DNA of 54,785 nucleotides from NCBI GenBank assembly GCA_964510065.1, contig CAZEAC010000028.1, positions 1 through 54,785 on the forward strand, written 5' to 3'. This document shows positions 35,469 to 44,433 of this stretch, piece by piece; within the stretch, counting starts at the first letter, position 1; each line of letters starts with the position of its first letter. The notes beneath the pieces are model-generated. The model was not told where the DNA came from, searched no databases, and was given only the letters and a program-made list of their open reading frames with translations. Source of the DNA: CAZEAC01 sp964510065. Lineage in GTDB: Bacteria; Bdellovibrionota_C; UBA2361; CAIXSY01. A program made the translations under genes and the position numbers.

Positions 35469-36401
35469 TTACCCCTTCAGGTGATAACTCATCGCCTCGA
35501 CAAGGCCGGCCTTGCTCTCAACTACGCGAGCACCGTTTCGATCATGCGCCTCAACAAATCCGCTTAGCTCATCGATCGCAATTTCTGCGCCATTGAGAGT
35601 TATCTCTTCGCCAAGCCGATGTACTACCGCGTCAGGATACTTCTCCCGAAGCAAGTGCAGCATCTGCTCGATGCTAGCCAAATTACTCACCAGAATACTC
35701 TGCGGACAGAGTACCGAGCAAACATATGGAACACTTCCAGCTGCTACTACCAGACCGTCTTTTAAGACTATCACGCTATCAGCAAGTCTTTCAACCACAT
35801 CCATCCGGTGCGATGAAATAAACATCGACATTCTCTCGCTCTGAGCGGCTAATATATCAGAAAGCTGCTGCGACTTCTGAATATCTAGACCATCAAAAGG
35901 TTCATCGAAAAGAAATAACTTCGGTGAAGTAAGAAAGCCAATCGCAGTTTGAACTCTTCGGCGCTGTCCTTTTGAAAGCTCTCGCCCAAGTTTCGGAAGC
36001 AGCGGGGCCAGCTCTAACAGCTCAAGAATCTCCGAACCTTCATGCCGATAGAATTTTGCATCTCGCTGCTTAATCCGACACCAAAGTTTTATGTAACTTT
36101 CCACGGAAATATCACCGAATACCGCGCCGGTTTCAGGGCAGAATGCCATATGCTTCTCTGGTATAAGTGCCAGCTCGTCTTCATTATCTTGGTAGTGCAA
36201 TTTGAGACGGCCACGATAGGGCAAAAGTTCAAGAATCGACTTTATCAGCGTCGATTTCCCGGCACCGTTGTGACCGATCAACGCAACTACATTTCCGAAA
36301 ATCGCGAGCTCCGGAATATCGAGCGCAACTTGCGTGCCATAATTGACAACAAGTTTCTCTATCGATAGTGAGGTTGCTCGAGCAAGGCGCATCCCCTTCA
36401 T
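35469..36401 (-). CDS. ABC exporter ATPase
   Basis: 310 residues. Walker A is GHNGAGKST (43-51), the signature is the variant LSKGQRRRV, Walker B is LFLFDEPFDGLD, and the switch His lies in ISSHRMD. It is of the ABC-2 exporter type (NatA/CcmA-like). The C-terminal 85 residues are an extra regulatory region. I place the start at 36401, where ATG overlaps the permease stop (ATGA); the 72 residues of a longer upstream reading lie inside the permease gene and are not ABC-like. The partner is the 36398-37708 permease; the substrate is unknown. Confidence 0.88.
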   Translation of the reverse strand: MKGMRLARATSLSIEKLVVNYGTQVALDIPELAIFGNVVALIGHNGAGKSTLIKSILELLPYRGRLKLHYQDNEDELALIPEKHMAFCPETGAVFGDISVESYIKLWCRIKQRDAKFYRHEGSEILELLELAPLLPKLGRELSKGQRRRVQTAIGFLTSPKLFLFDEPFDGLDIQKSQQLSDILAAQSERMSMFISSHRMDVVERLADSVIVLKDGLVVAAGSVPYVCSVLCPQSILVSNLASIEQMLHLLREKYPDAVVHRLGEEITLNGAEIAIDELSGFVEAHDRNGARVVESKAGLVEAMSYHLKG

Positions 36402-37708
36402 AGCTCCTCCAGATGCGCGGCAAACCAGCGTGTATTTCTGCGCAAGAGAATCGAAACTACGCCGAGACTTAGGAGCGCTTGCAACAATAGCGTCCAATTC
36501 TGTGGTTGAAGCTTTGGCGCCAGTATTGTTGGCGCCATCCCCACGATCGGAAGAGAAGTGAGCAAGTTTCTTGTGTATCCGTACGCCGCTCCCTCTCCGA
36601 AAAAGGTAAGTGCCCACACTAACGCGCCAAGCGATGCCAAGATAAACGGTGTATATACATACAGCATACTAAAGATCGAATGGCGCTGCTTGAGATCAGC
36701 AAGCGATGCGATAATCGTCGCCATCGCGAAGCTCGAAAAAATAGCGGTAATCCAAAGCAAGAGATCGACCATACGCACGCCGTCTAAAAACCCCGCGGCA
36801 CTAACGTCATCAAAGAGCGACGTAAAGACGTATGCCGTCGCTGGAACGGTGGCAAGCAGAAACGCGGCTACTCGAAAGAGCGTGAGAAGCCACAACGCCC
36901 GATAAAAGGAGCTCTTGCCACAGGCCGCAACCATCGGCAAAAGCGCACCATTTTTTGAAAAATAATCCAAGACTCGGCGATGCGCTTTAATTGCAAGCCA
37001 AAGCGCTATCATCGTTAATGACGCGACATTAAAGATCAGCGCAAGCGCCTTTTCCGAATTGGAGATCTTCGAGGCATTCTTTAAGCCTGACGCATTAAAA
37101 TATATATCGCCAAGAAGACCGTCTATTTTTTCAGCGTCCTGCGCGACATCAAGATAGCGCTCTTGGAGCGTCCCATCGAATTTGACAAGATTTAGGATTA
37201 TCAATCCCCAAACACTGAGCACATCGACCCGCATCTGGTCTGTGCCTGGAGCTACCTGATGAATAATAATATCGGGTTTGCAGCCTCTGCAGACATGTAG
37301 CGTCTCGACATTACCGTTTAAAATTCGCTCGTATTCTTGGGTATTAAACTGCTCCGGATTGGGAACAACAAGCGCCACATCTAGGCGTTTTGGCCTGCAT
37401 GCTTCGCTTGGCGGATCTTCGCGCCACTTTCCGGATTCGCCTCGACTCACAGTCCACCGGCACACACGAACCGCGGGGAGCGGCTTTGCGTCTCCATAGA
37501 GCAGCTTTCGTGCGATATTAAAATCCCGACGAGCCTGGAAGCGCTCCTCGGCGGCTTTCTGGCTGTCATCTCTACTTTGCAAAAAGACTGCAGTGACAAA
37601 AAGCTGCGCTGCTACAAGCAGTAGGCTCAGGAGCAGCGGCATAAGAAACAGCGTGGCAAAAAGCTTTGGAACCCTAATTAATGAAAGTGCGAGTCGAAGA
37701 GAATACAT
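36398..37708 (-). CDS. ABC-2-type permease with large extracytoplasmic loop
   Basis: 436 residues. The first helix is at about 15-42, followed by roughly 170 extracytoplasmic residues (with two Cys in VCRGCKPD), then five or six helices from residue 218 on. The layout fits ABC-2 exporter subunits of the NatB/YhaP type. It is coupled to the ATPase gene by a four-base overlap. The Ser/Thr kinase gene lies 71 bases upstream on the same strand and could share the transcript. Confidence 0.75.
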   Translation of the reverse strand: MYSLRLALSLIRVPKLFATLFLMPLLLSLLLVAAQLFVTAVFLQSRDDSQKAAEERFQARRDFNIARKLLYGDAKPLPAVRVCRWTVSRGESGKWREDPPSEACRPKRLDVALVVPNPEQFNTQEYERILNGNVETLHVCRGCKPDIIIHQVAPGTDQMRVDVLSVWGLIILNLVKFDGTLQERYLDVAQDAEKIDGLLGDIYFNASGLKNASKISNSEKALALIFNVASLTMIALWLAIKAHRRVLDYFSKNGALLPMVAACGKSSFYRALWLLTLFRVAAFLLATVPATAYVFTSLFDDVSAAGFLDGVRMVDLLLWITAIFSSFAMATIIASLADLKQRHSIFSMLYVYTPFILASLGALVWALTFFGEGAAYGYTRNLLTSLPIVGMAPTILAPKLQPQNWTLLLQALLSLGVVSILLRRNTRWFAAHLEEL

Positions 37709-37779
37709 TGTCTTTCAATGGAGTTATGGGCAACTCGCAAAAAGACGTAGCTTCAAATAACCACCCAAAGCAACGCGTA

Positions 37780-38661
37780 TTACGCCGCAATAGCTTTAGT
37801 CACCTCAGCGCCATAAATATACTCGCGCACCTCGAAAGGATATTGGCTGGCAATAAGGTCGATACCAAGTTCCTGCGCCGAGCTATAGCGCTCTTCCGGT
37901 GCACCGCGTAAGCAGCGCATCACAATTCGACTTAGCTCTTCCGAGCACTCAGGTCGAAGATAACGCGGATCTATGGGCTGATGTTGTATTTTGTTACAGA
38001 GGATGTCGATGGCAGAGTGACCGGAAAATGGGAGCTTTCCGGTAATTGTAAGATAGCCGATTACACCGAGCGCATAGAGATCTGCTCGCGCGTCTGCGCG
38101 ACCGTTCAACACAAACTCGGGACTAAGGTAATCCAGAGTCCCGGAAATTGCGTCATGTGATTGAGTTTCCACGGAAGTACGAGCAATGCCAAAGTCCGCA
38201 ACCTTTGCACTGCTGTCGCCGCTCAGAAGAATATTTTCAGGCTTTACATCAAGGTGCATAATTCCACGCTGATGACATGCTTGAAGACCTAGTGCAACTT
38301 CAGACATCAGACGAACAACTTCGAAAAACTCAAGCTTATCTCGAATCCGGAGAACATCAGCGAGAGATCCTCGCGAGGCGAATTCCATGGTAAATGCGAG
38401 ATAGCTATCATTCTCGAGGAATTCATTCGTATGGATAAGATTCGTATGGCGAAAGAGCCCGCCGATATAGGCTTCGCGACGGAACTCTAACTCCTTAGAT
38501 TTTGCACCGGCGCGAGTCCGACGAAAAAGTTTGAGCGCAATCGGTTTTTCCTCGCTTAAGAGACTCCGCGCACGATAAATTTCGATCGATTCACTATGAT
38601 AAAGTCTTGCTTCAACTACAACTTTGCCAAATAACAGTGTACCTGTCGCAATCTCACCCAT
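37780..38661 (-). CDS. Hanks-type Ser/Thr protein kinase, non-RD
   Basis: 293 residues, a bare kinase domain without membrane helix or sensor. ATP-binding Lys is K44 (IALKLFR), the helix C Glu is E63, the catalytic loop is HLDVKPEN (D138, N143), DFG is at D156-G158, and SGTLDYLSPEF is the activation end. The usual glycine-rich loop GxGxxG is missing (LLFGKVVVEARLY), and Leu replaces Arg before the catalytic Asp, so it is a non-RD kinase. The core residues are intact, so activity is likely. It precedes the ABC exporter genes, which may be its target pathway. Confidence 0.88.
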   Translation of the reverse strand: MGEIATGTLLFGKVVVEARLYHSESIEIYRARSLLSEEKPIALKLFRRTRAGAKSKELEFRREAYIGGLFRHTNLIHTNEFLENDSYLAFTMEFASRGSLADVLRIRDKLEFFEVVRLMSEVALGLQACHQRGIMHLDVKPENILLSGDSSAKVADFGIARTSVETQSHDAISGTLDYLSPEFVLNGRADARADLYALGVIGYLTITGKLPFSGHSAIDILCNKIQHQPIDPRYLRPECSEELSRIVMRCLRGAPEERYSSAQELGIDLIASQYPFEVREYIYGAEVTKAIAA

Positions 38662-38803
38662 GCGCCGTGCCCCTCAATGATCGGTTTGTTTCTATTGTAG
38701 CTATGGGCCGGAGCTAAGCTAGAGCGCTCAATTTCAATGGCAATGGATTCGTTCTAATACAGACTGATCGCGACACCTCGAAGCGAGAGCCCTAGAAATC
38801 CTC

Positions 38804-38840
38804 TAAAAAAAGTGCGGGGATGGTGAGAACATCCCCGCAC
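38804..38840 (-). terminator. Rho-independent terminator of the DUF5666 operon
   Basis: On the minus strand, an 11-base-pair stem GTGCGGGGATG/CATCCCCGCAC (38812-38822 with 38830-38840) and a 7-base loop are followed directly by seven T. It lies eight bases after the stop of the 38849-39706 gene. A textbook terminator that ends the DUF6502-lipoprotein-DUF5666 transcript. Confidence 0.95.
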
Positions 38841-38848
38841 CTGGCAGT

Positions 38849-39706
38849 CTACTTCTTCAAACGTAAAGTCGCTTCGAGGAAATTCGCGCCGCCTTCGAGC
38901 GATATCGCTACTACGTCATCAACTTCGAGAAGTGGCATGCCTGCTTGAATTCCGTCGATGGACAGATCTGTATCACAAGTGCCCTTTTTCTCTCGAAATG
39001 TGCGATTAGTCTTGGAGTACAGATCGAGTTTAAACTCGGCCGCATCAGCTGAGGTATCATCATCTTCATCATCACTATCGTCATCGAGCATCAAGACACA
39101 CTGCGCAAACGCCGCGCCATCACGGCTGAATTTCACAAGTGCTACCGCTGAAGCCGCTGCAGTCTGATCAAGGATTGATGGGTTTGTACTTGGAAGCGGT
39201 ATATGCACCATGACCTGCAATCGCTTTTTGCGCTTTTCGACCTTATATTGGACCTTGCCGTATGCAGTCGTGCTTACGCCCACTGGCGCTGTGAATCGAG
39301 CTTTTAGCTGGCTACGTGAATCATCATCGCCTCCACGTGCGCCATGGTGATCATCATCGCCTTCATGACGCGAAGATGTTGGAGATGGCGATGCAGAAGG
39401 TGATGGAGTTACATTTGAACGCTCTCGTTCCAACTCGAGCCTTTTTGCTACAAGAGAATCTCCACTGCGTCGGCAGCGCATTTTTACGAAATCACCGAGT
39501 TTAAAGTCCGCGCTACTTATCGGCTGATCATTGCTGTTTTCAAATTCGGTTGCGCTCGTAACCATGCATGTTGTTGAGCCAACGGTCGCCGAATCTGCAG
39601 AGAGCGCGACGAGGGCACCTCGCGCGTCGATATCTCCATCGTGCGCGAGCACCGGAGCACTCGTCACTAGCAAAGCTGTCGCAAACAAGGACAAAAACGT
39701 CTTCAT
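38849..39706 (-). CDS. Secreted DUF5666-type protein with acidic linker
   Basis: 285 residues. The signal peptide ends near VLAHD at residue 22. A DUF5666-like beta domain covers about 25-95 (ARGALVALSADSATVGSTTC, KLGDFVKMRCRRSGDSLVAKRLELE). Next comes a Pro/Ser then Asp/His-rich linker (about 96-135), and a second domain with an Asp/Glu run (MLDDDSDDEDDD) that could bind cations. Probably periplasmic or surface-attached; function unknown. It is the last gene of a three-gene operon and is followed by a strong terminator. Confidence 0.7.
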   Translation of the reverse strand: MKTFLSLFATALLVTSAPVLAHDGDIDARGALVALSADSATVGSTTCMVTSATEFENSNDQPISSADFKLGDFVKMRCRRSGDSLVAKRLELERERSNVTPSPSASPSPTSSRHEGDDDHHGARGGDDDSRSQLKARFTAPVGVSTTAYGKVQYKVEKRKKRLQVMVHIPLPSTNPSILDQTAAASAVALVKFSRDGAAFAQCVLMLDDDSDDEDDDTSADAAEFKLDLYSKTNRTFREKKGTCDTDLSIDGIQAGMPLLEVDDVVAISLEGGANFLEATLRLKK

Positions 39707-39750
39707 AAGTATCCTCCTAAGTTAATACACATAAATAAAAAACTACGAGA

Positions 39751-40608
39751 CTATCTTTCGAACTCAATTCGCTCTGCGTACATAGTGCCAGAACGTGATC
39801 GCCCTCTCACTCGAACGCGATCACCAACTTGGAAGTCAGCAAGAGTCGCGCTTCTACCATCGCTTCCCCGAATTTCCGTAGATCCATCGACTAAAAATTC
39901 GACTCCGTTTACCGTGAGAGAGCTCGCGGTAAGCGCGGATATAGCCCCACGCTGATCGTCTTCTCGATCGCCCTGGCTATCTCCTCCACCGGAGCCTTCT
40001 TGTTCAGGCGGATTGCCACCGCCGGAGCCACTTGAATCATCGCCTCCATCTTGAGTCGGCGCTGGCGAGGGGCTCGTGCTCGGCGTGGGGCTCGGATCGT
40101 CATTGCCGCCGGATCCGCTCGAGTCACCTCGATCGTCGTCATTGCGATCGTCTCCTCCGCCGTTCGACGAAGAACCGTCGTCATTGCCGCCACCGCCGCT
40201 GCCTGAACTGCCTTGGTCGTCCTCCCTCGACGATTCGACCCGTTTAGGTCGAACGTTACGACCATCATCGGAAGCCTCGAAAGTTACCTCGATCCTTGAA
40301 GCGCTGTCGTCGGCGTTTTCAATTCGCCCAGTGGCGCGGACTCCCTGCCCATCAAATTCTATTTCTTGGACTGTCGAGCGCTCACTTTGCAGCGAAAAGT
40401 TGCCCTGGCTGTCAGTGGTAGTAGTTTCTCCGGATTGCAGCGACGTTACTGAAACTCCAGGCAGTGGCTGCCCGTCTGCACTAAGAAGCTGCCCTTGAAT
40501 GGTCACTCCGCCTGTCCCACTGGTGCTCCCACCACAACTCACAAGCACTGCAAGCGAGAGTCCGCACAGCGTGCGCACAACTGCTCTAATTAATCTATCT
40601 AATTTCAT
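39751..40608 (-). CDS. Lipoprotein with carboxypeptidase-regulatory-like and DUF5666 domains
   Basis: 285 residues. The lipobox AVLVSC places the lipid on C25. Residues 35-90 resemble a CarboxypepD_reg/CNA-B type beta sandwich (GQLLSADGQPLPGVSVTSLQ). A Gly/Ser/Asp/Asn repeat-rich, disordered stretch covers about 125-215. A C-terminal DUF5666-like domain follows (GAISALTASSLTVNGVEF, FQVGDRVRVRGRSRSGTMYAERIEFE). It is probably anchored in a membrane facing the periplasm or outside. The start overlaps the DUF6502 gene stop by four bases. Confidence 0.75.
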   Translation of the reverse strand: MKLDRLIRAVVRTLCGLSLAVLVSCGGSTSGTGGVTIQGQLLSADGQPLPGVSVTSLQSGETTTTDSQGNFSLQSERSTVQEIEFDGQGVRATGRIENADDSASRIEVTFEASDDGRNVRPKRVESSREDDQGSSGSGGGGNDDGSSSNGGGDDRNDDDRGDSSGSGGNDDPSPTPSTSPSPAPTQDGGDDSSGSGGGNPPEQEGSGGGDSQGDREDDQRGAISALTASSLTVNGVEFLVDGSTEIRGSDGRSATLADFQVGDRVRVRGRSRSGTMYAERIEFER

Positions 40609-41417
40609 ACGAGCTTCTCCAGGCTACTAAAACTTCCAAATGCGACACGAACCTTCTCACCCGAACTGCGAAGTGTCGAACAAATGTCGCGGTCAAATTG
40701 CGCAAGAAACGTGCGCACTCTTTGATGAAATCTGCTTCCTTCGTCAACGAGCCACTTCCTAATTTCCGGTATGGCTTCCGGTACAATGTTGTCCATGACA
40801 GTCTTGAGATGGAGATTTGGAGTGTCTTGGCGATCAAAGATATTCTCCTCTACGGCTTTATAGAGGTCGCGAGTATCAGCCGCGAGCATTTGGAGACCGT
40901 CTTTTAAAGATACTTCCGGTACATAATCACGCCACGCTAGCTTCACCCTGGAGCCGTGTCTCTCGATAATGCCCATACGCTCCATTTCATAAAGCACCGC
41001 GTATGCGCTCAAGTCACCGCCATTTACTGACTCCACAAGCTCAGCGAATTCGCTCGCCCGCCCTTCCGTACTCAACACGCGCGGCGAACCACTCTTGGTC
41101 TTAAAGCGCGGAGCGTGCTGCCATTGCACCATAATTTTCGCGATGGCATTTTGCCCCGGGCTGAACGAATCAGGATTTTTTGTTATTCGTGTCACGTCTT
41201 TGCGGTGCACACCGGTCATAACGCTCAAGCGGCTTGCGCTCGGCTCGTCACCTTGACGACGTAGTTCAAGGGCTGCTTCATTAACATACGCTACTTTCAC
41301 GGCTTCAAGCAGTTCCTGTAATTTTACCGAATTCTTCACACAAAGGCGTATCAGCGGACGAAGAAGCTGTTCGATGCAACGAATAAGCACAGACTCGGTG
41401 GAAACAGATGAACTCAT
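40605..41417 (-). CDS. DUF6502-family protein
   Basis: 270 residues, soluble and cytoplasmic. The N-terminal pattern LRPLIRLCVKNSVKLQELLE, the segment SRLSVMTGVHRKDVTRI (helix-turn-helix-like) and the middle LYEMERMGIIERHGSRVKLAW fit what I recall of DUF6502, a predicted DNA-binding family. It sits before two DUF5666-type export proteins in one operon, so it may regulate them. The family name is from memory and was not checked. Confidence 0.7.
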   Translation of the reverse strand: MSSSVSTESVLIRCIEQLLRPLIRLCVKNSVKLQELLEAVKVAYVNEAALELRRQGDEPSASRLSVMTGVHRKDVTRITKNPDSFSPGQNAIAKIMVQWQHAPRFKTKSGSPRVLSTEGRASEFAELVESVNGGDLSAYAVLYEMERMGIIERHGSRVKLAWRDYVPEVSLKDGLQMLAADTRDLYKAVEENIFDRQDTPNLHLKTVMDNIVPEAIPEIRKWLVDEGSRFHQRVRTFLAQFDRDICSTLRSSGEKVRVAFGSFSSLEKLV

Positions 41418-41551
41418 AACCTATGCTGGGATTATTTCACAGCACACGGCTTTAGGCAAGGAAATTATTGTTGCCATCCTAACAGGCTGTAATTACTCAA
41501 CTAATTTACCAATGGATCGGTCTGTCTCAATTCTTAATAGTAAGGAAAAGT

Positions 41552-41563
41552 GCCTCGCGAGGC
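41552..41563 (-). other. Twelve-base palindrome after the GT39-like gene
   Basis: GCCTCGCGAGGC starts just beyond the stop of the 41565-43325 gene. On the minus strand it could fold as four pairs with a CGCG loop, followed by ACTTTTCC. That is a weak terminator at best; a protein-binding palindrome is equally possible. Confidence 0.3.
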
Positions 41564-41564
41564 T

Positions 41565-43325
41565 TCATGTAAGCTGAAAGCAAACATACGCATCCTCGCG
41601 AAACAGCACCCGTAGATATCGGGTCTCGAACTCTGCCATCCGCGCCCTTTCAGAATCTGTGAGCACTGACAATACGCCCGTATCGATTCGGAATTTATGT
41701 CCGAGAATATGAGTAATCCCCCGCTTCTGAAATTGCTCACGAAGCTCTTCGCTTGTTCGTGCTTCGCGGAGCCACTTGATTAACGGCCCTTCCGAAAAAT
41801 AACCACCAGAAAAGTAATCAACATTGTAGTAATAGAAAGCATTGCTGGTCTGCAAAAGATACACCTTCGACTCGGCGGGAAGAGACGCATTAATTCGCTC
41901 GATGACATGATACTCCTTGAGATGTTTGGTCAAGTAGTCTCGATCATCAATATTCCCTCGCACGTACGCAAGCGCGTCGGAACGACGCATGAGGTTCCAT
42001 TGGTACAAAACTGACCATCCCAGTTGAGCACACAAGATTAGAGCTACTCCCCACCGCCTAAGGTACTGCGAAAGTATTGCTAATCCATAACAGGCCACAA
42101 GCGCTACAATACCGAATATCGGGCTTAGGTAACGAATGCGCCAAGAGCTGCCAAGTAACGCAAAGGCGAAATAACATGCAATCAAAAGAATACCGTAACG
42201 TACCCAGGGCTCTCTCTTGAAACGTGCAAAAGCGGCCACAAAGAAAATGAGCAAAGGACTAAGAACGCCATCGTACAACCGTGGATCACCGTCTCGACCG
42301 AGGAATATCATACGAAGCGGGGTGGCAAGAATGGTAAGCCAAGACTCTTGGTAAATTACGCGACGGTGTGTGATCGAACTCAATCCGGAAACGGCGCCTG
42401 GTTCGAGGCTTCCCGAGAAAAAATTACCGTAAAGCGGATAAAGCGGATTTCCGGTCCAAAGGTAATTCTTCAGCATCCATGGCGAGAATACAATAAAAGC
42501 AAAAAATGCGACGAGCACCATTGCTCCAAGGCCAATTGTTTGCGCCCGCGCTCCTTTGCCGAAAAGAATTGGCATAAGCAGCACAAACGCCAACGCAAAG
42601 GCAATGCCATTATACTTCGTACCAAGGAGAAGTCCGATGGCTGCGCCCACTTGTACGATAGTCCAGGGCTTTTGACTCGCGTGCCATTCAATAATTCTTT
42701 CAAAAGCAACAAGCGCGAAGAAGGTGAGTCCAAGATCGACAAGCGGAGAGGAAGCAAGACTAAGACAATTCGGAATGGTAAAAAAAATTGTCGCCGCAAG
42801 CAAAGCCAGCTCTTTTTTTTGAAAGAGCCGTACTGCAAGCAGACCAACCATTGCGCTTGAGCATATCAACAGTCCAAGGGAATAAACGAAACTTAACTTA
42901 GGAAGCTCCGCCGCGACCAATCCAGTAAAAGCCAAATTGAGCAGCATCGGATAATACGACCACTCATGCCATGGTATCGGCGCAATCCGCCCTGCCTCAA
43001 CCCACATCTTTGGGACCGCGAGGTGATGAATCAGCGCATCACGTGAAGTTATCGGATGCAAGCCTTCAACAATGAGTAGCGATGTAAAAAAGCCTCCAAC
43101 AAGGACGAGATGAAGTGCTCCATACTTTCGTGCACGTGCCATATCATAAAGCAAGTACAGTGCATGGAAAATCAAGAGGGCGAATAATGCAACTTGCAGA
43201 GCAAACAACACGATAAACGTACCGGAATAAACCCCTGTAAATATGCCTGCTGGAAGCAGCGCAAGGGTACTGACTCCCCAAAGCAATGAGAGATTCACGA
43301 GGATATTATCTTTCTCGGCACGCAC
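41565..43325 (-). CDS. Second GT39-like multi-spanning glycosyltransferase
   Basis: 586 residues with about eleven hydrophobic helices. The loop after the third helix contains TSRDALIHHLAVPKMWVEAG, the position where PMT/ArnT-like GT-C enzymes carry their acidic catalytic residue. A C-terminal periplasmic domain of about 130 residues (from YVRGNIDDRDYLTKHL) follows. The donor is probably a polyprenyl-phosphate sugar; the acceptor is unknown. The start is a GTG. It is divergent from the thioesterase gene, with 48 bases between. Confidence 0.75.
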   Translation of the reverse strand: MRAEKDNILVNLSLLWGVSTLALLPAGIFTGVYSGTFIVLFALQVALFALLIFHALYLLYDMARARKYGALHLVLVGGFFTSLLIVEGLHPITSRDALIHHLAVPKMWVEAGRIAPIPWHEWSYYPMLLNLAFTGLVAAELPKLSFVYSLGLLICSSAMVGLLAVRLFQKKELALLAATIFFTIPNCLSLASSPLVDLGLTFFALVAFERIIEWHASQKPWTIVQVGAAIGLLLGTKYNGIAFALAFVLLMPILFGKGARAQTIGLGAMVLVAFFAFIVFSPWMLKNYLWTGNPLYPLYGNFFSGSLEPGAVSGLSSITHRRVIYQESWLTILATPLRMIFLGRDGDPRLYDGVLSPLLIFFVAAFARFKREPWVRYGILLIACYFAFALLGSSWRIRYLSPIFGIVALVACYGLAILSQYLRRWGVALILCAQLGWSVLYQWNLMRRSDALAYVRGNIDDRDYLTKHLKEYHVIERINASLPAESKVYLLQTSNAFYYYNVDYFSGGYFSEGPLIKWLREARTSEELREQFQKRGITHILGHKFRIDTGVLSVLTDSERARMAEFETRYLRVLFREDAYVCFQLT

Positions 43326-43373
43326 GCTCGAAGTATACTGGATGAAAGCTATCTCCGCTATTTTGATAATGCT

Positions 43374-43790
43374 ATGAATTCCACATCAAAAGACAGTTCT
43401 TCAATAGCCGAACAACCTGAGAAGGCCCCCGTTATCCGCATGGTAATGTTGCCCCGCGACACAAACCACCTCGGCAGTATCTTTGGCGGTCACATCCTTA
43501 GCCTTATCGACCTTGCCGCCGGCCAGCATGCTAGAACTATCGCACCGAAACGTTACGTCACGAAAGTTATGCGTGAAGTAAACTTCATAGCACCGGTATT
43601 TGTCGGAGATGCAGTGAGTTTTTTTACCGAGACCGTCAAAATCGGAACTTCGTCAATAACTGTACGAGTTGATGTCTCGGTGTTACGGGGGATCGACTCG
43701 GTAAGAACAATTCAGGTTACTTCCGCAGAAGTCGTAATGGTTGCCGTCGACGATCAATTGAAGCCGATTGCCGTTTGTAATCCGCGATGA
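43374..43790 (+). CDS. Acyl-CoA thioesterase, YciA/hotdog type
   Basis: 138 residues, one hotdog domain. The family core reads RDTNHLGSIFGGHILSLID with the catalytic Asp at the end, then AGQHARTIAPKRYVTKVMREVNF and VGDAVSFFTETVKIGTSSITV. Such enzymes hydrolyse medium or long acyl-CoA in the cytoplasm. The first 20 residues are Ser-rich and not part of the fold. Its stop overlaps the TM2 gene start by four bases (ATGA). Confidence 0.88.
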   Translation: MNSTSKDSSSIAEQPEKAPVIRMVMLPRDTNHLGSIFGGHILSLIDLAAGQHARTIAPKRYVTKVMREVNFIAPVFVGDAVSFFTETVKIGTSSITVRVDVSVLRGIDSVRTIQVTSAEVVMVAVDDQLKPIAVCNPR

Positions 43791-44416
43791 ATGAGAAATT
43801 GGAACAGGCACAACAAAGAGGTAGGCTCGTTGCTTTTATTCTTTGCTTGTTCTTAGGCTTTATTGGTGCACACCGCTTCTATCTCAATCGTCCTTTTTCG
43901 GCTGTCATATTTTTTCTAACTCTCGGTGGGCTCGGCATATTCTGGATCTTTGACCTGCTTTTTATTCTCTGCGGCTTAATGAGAGATGGTGCTGGGAGGC
44001 CACTATCGGCATGGGCGCCGGAATCCGCCGGTGGTGTCAAAGCAGCGCTTTCAACACTCGTACTAAGCCTCGCCCTACTCTTTGCATTTGGTTACGTCGC
44101 GCAGTTTTTTTTCTCCTCGCTGCTACAGGAGATATTAAGCCAGCTTCCAAACGATCAAAGATTTATCGAACTCTTCATGAACATGGACACCGCTTCCGAT
44201 GATAATAAGAGTTCTTCGGATCATGAAGTAGCAGTTATTGAACAGACTCCCACACCCACTCCAACTCTCCTAATAAAACCGGGCGACCTGGTACGCTATG
44301 TTGACGAGCAGGGAAATCAACACTATGTCGATTCATTGGAAAGAGTTCCCGAAAAATACCGAGGCAGCATGCAAATAAATCCCAGCCTTCCACCACTGAT
44401 AAACGATAAACGCTGA
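43787..44416 (+). CDS. TM2-domain protein with DUF4124-like C-terminus
   Basis: 209 residues. The TM2 domain occupies about 12-70: two helices with LGFIGAHRFYLNRPFSA between them and IFWIFDLLFIL after. A third helix lies near 85-105. After a flexible linker, the C-terminal 40 residues read LVRYVDEQGNQHYVDSLERV, like DUF4124, a short beta unit of periplasmic proteins. The combination links a TM2 anchor to an exported sensor-like module. Function unknown. Confidence 0.75.
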   Translation: MNEKLEQAQQRGRLVAFILCLFLGFIGAHRFYLNRPFSAVIFFLTLGGLGIFWIFDLLFILCGLMRDGAGRPLSAWAPESAGGVKAALSTLVLSLALLFAFGYVAQFFFSSLLQEILSQLPNDQRFIELFMNMDTASDDNKSSSDHEVAVIEQTPTPTPTLLIKPGDLVRYVDEQGNQHYVDSLERVPEKYRGSMQINPSLPPLINDKR

Positions 44417-44433
44417 GCGAGCAGTTGACGCTT

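Noticed and set aside
36402..36617. 72-residue N-terminal extension of the ABC ATPase
   Set aside because: It lies wholly inside the permease gene and is not ABC-like; ATG 36401 overlaps the permease stop as in a coupled pair.
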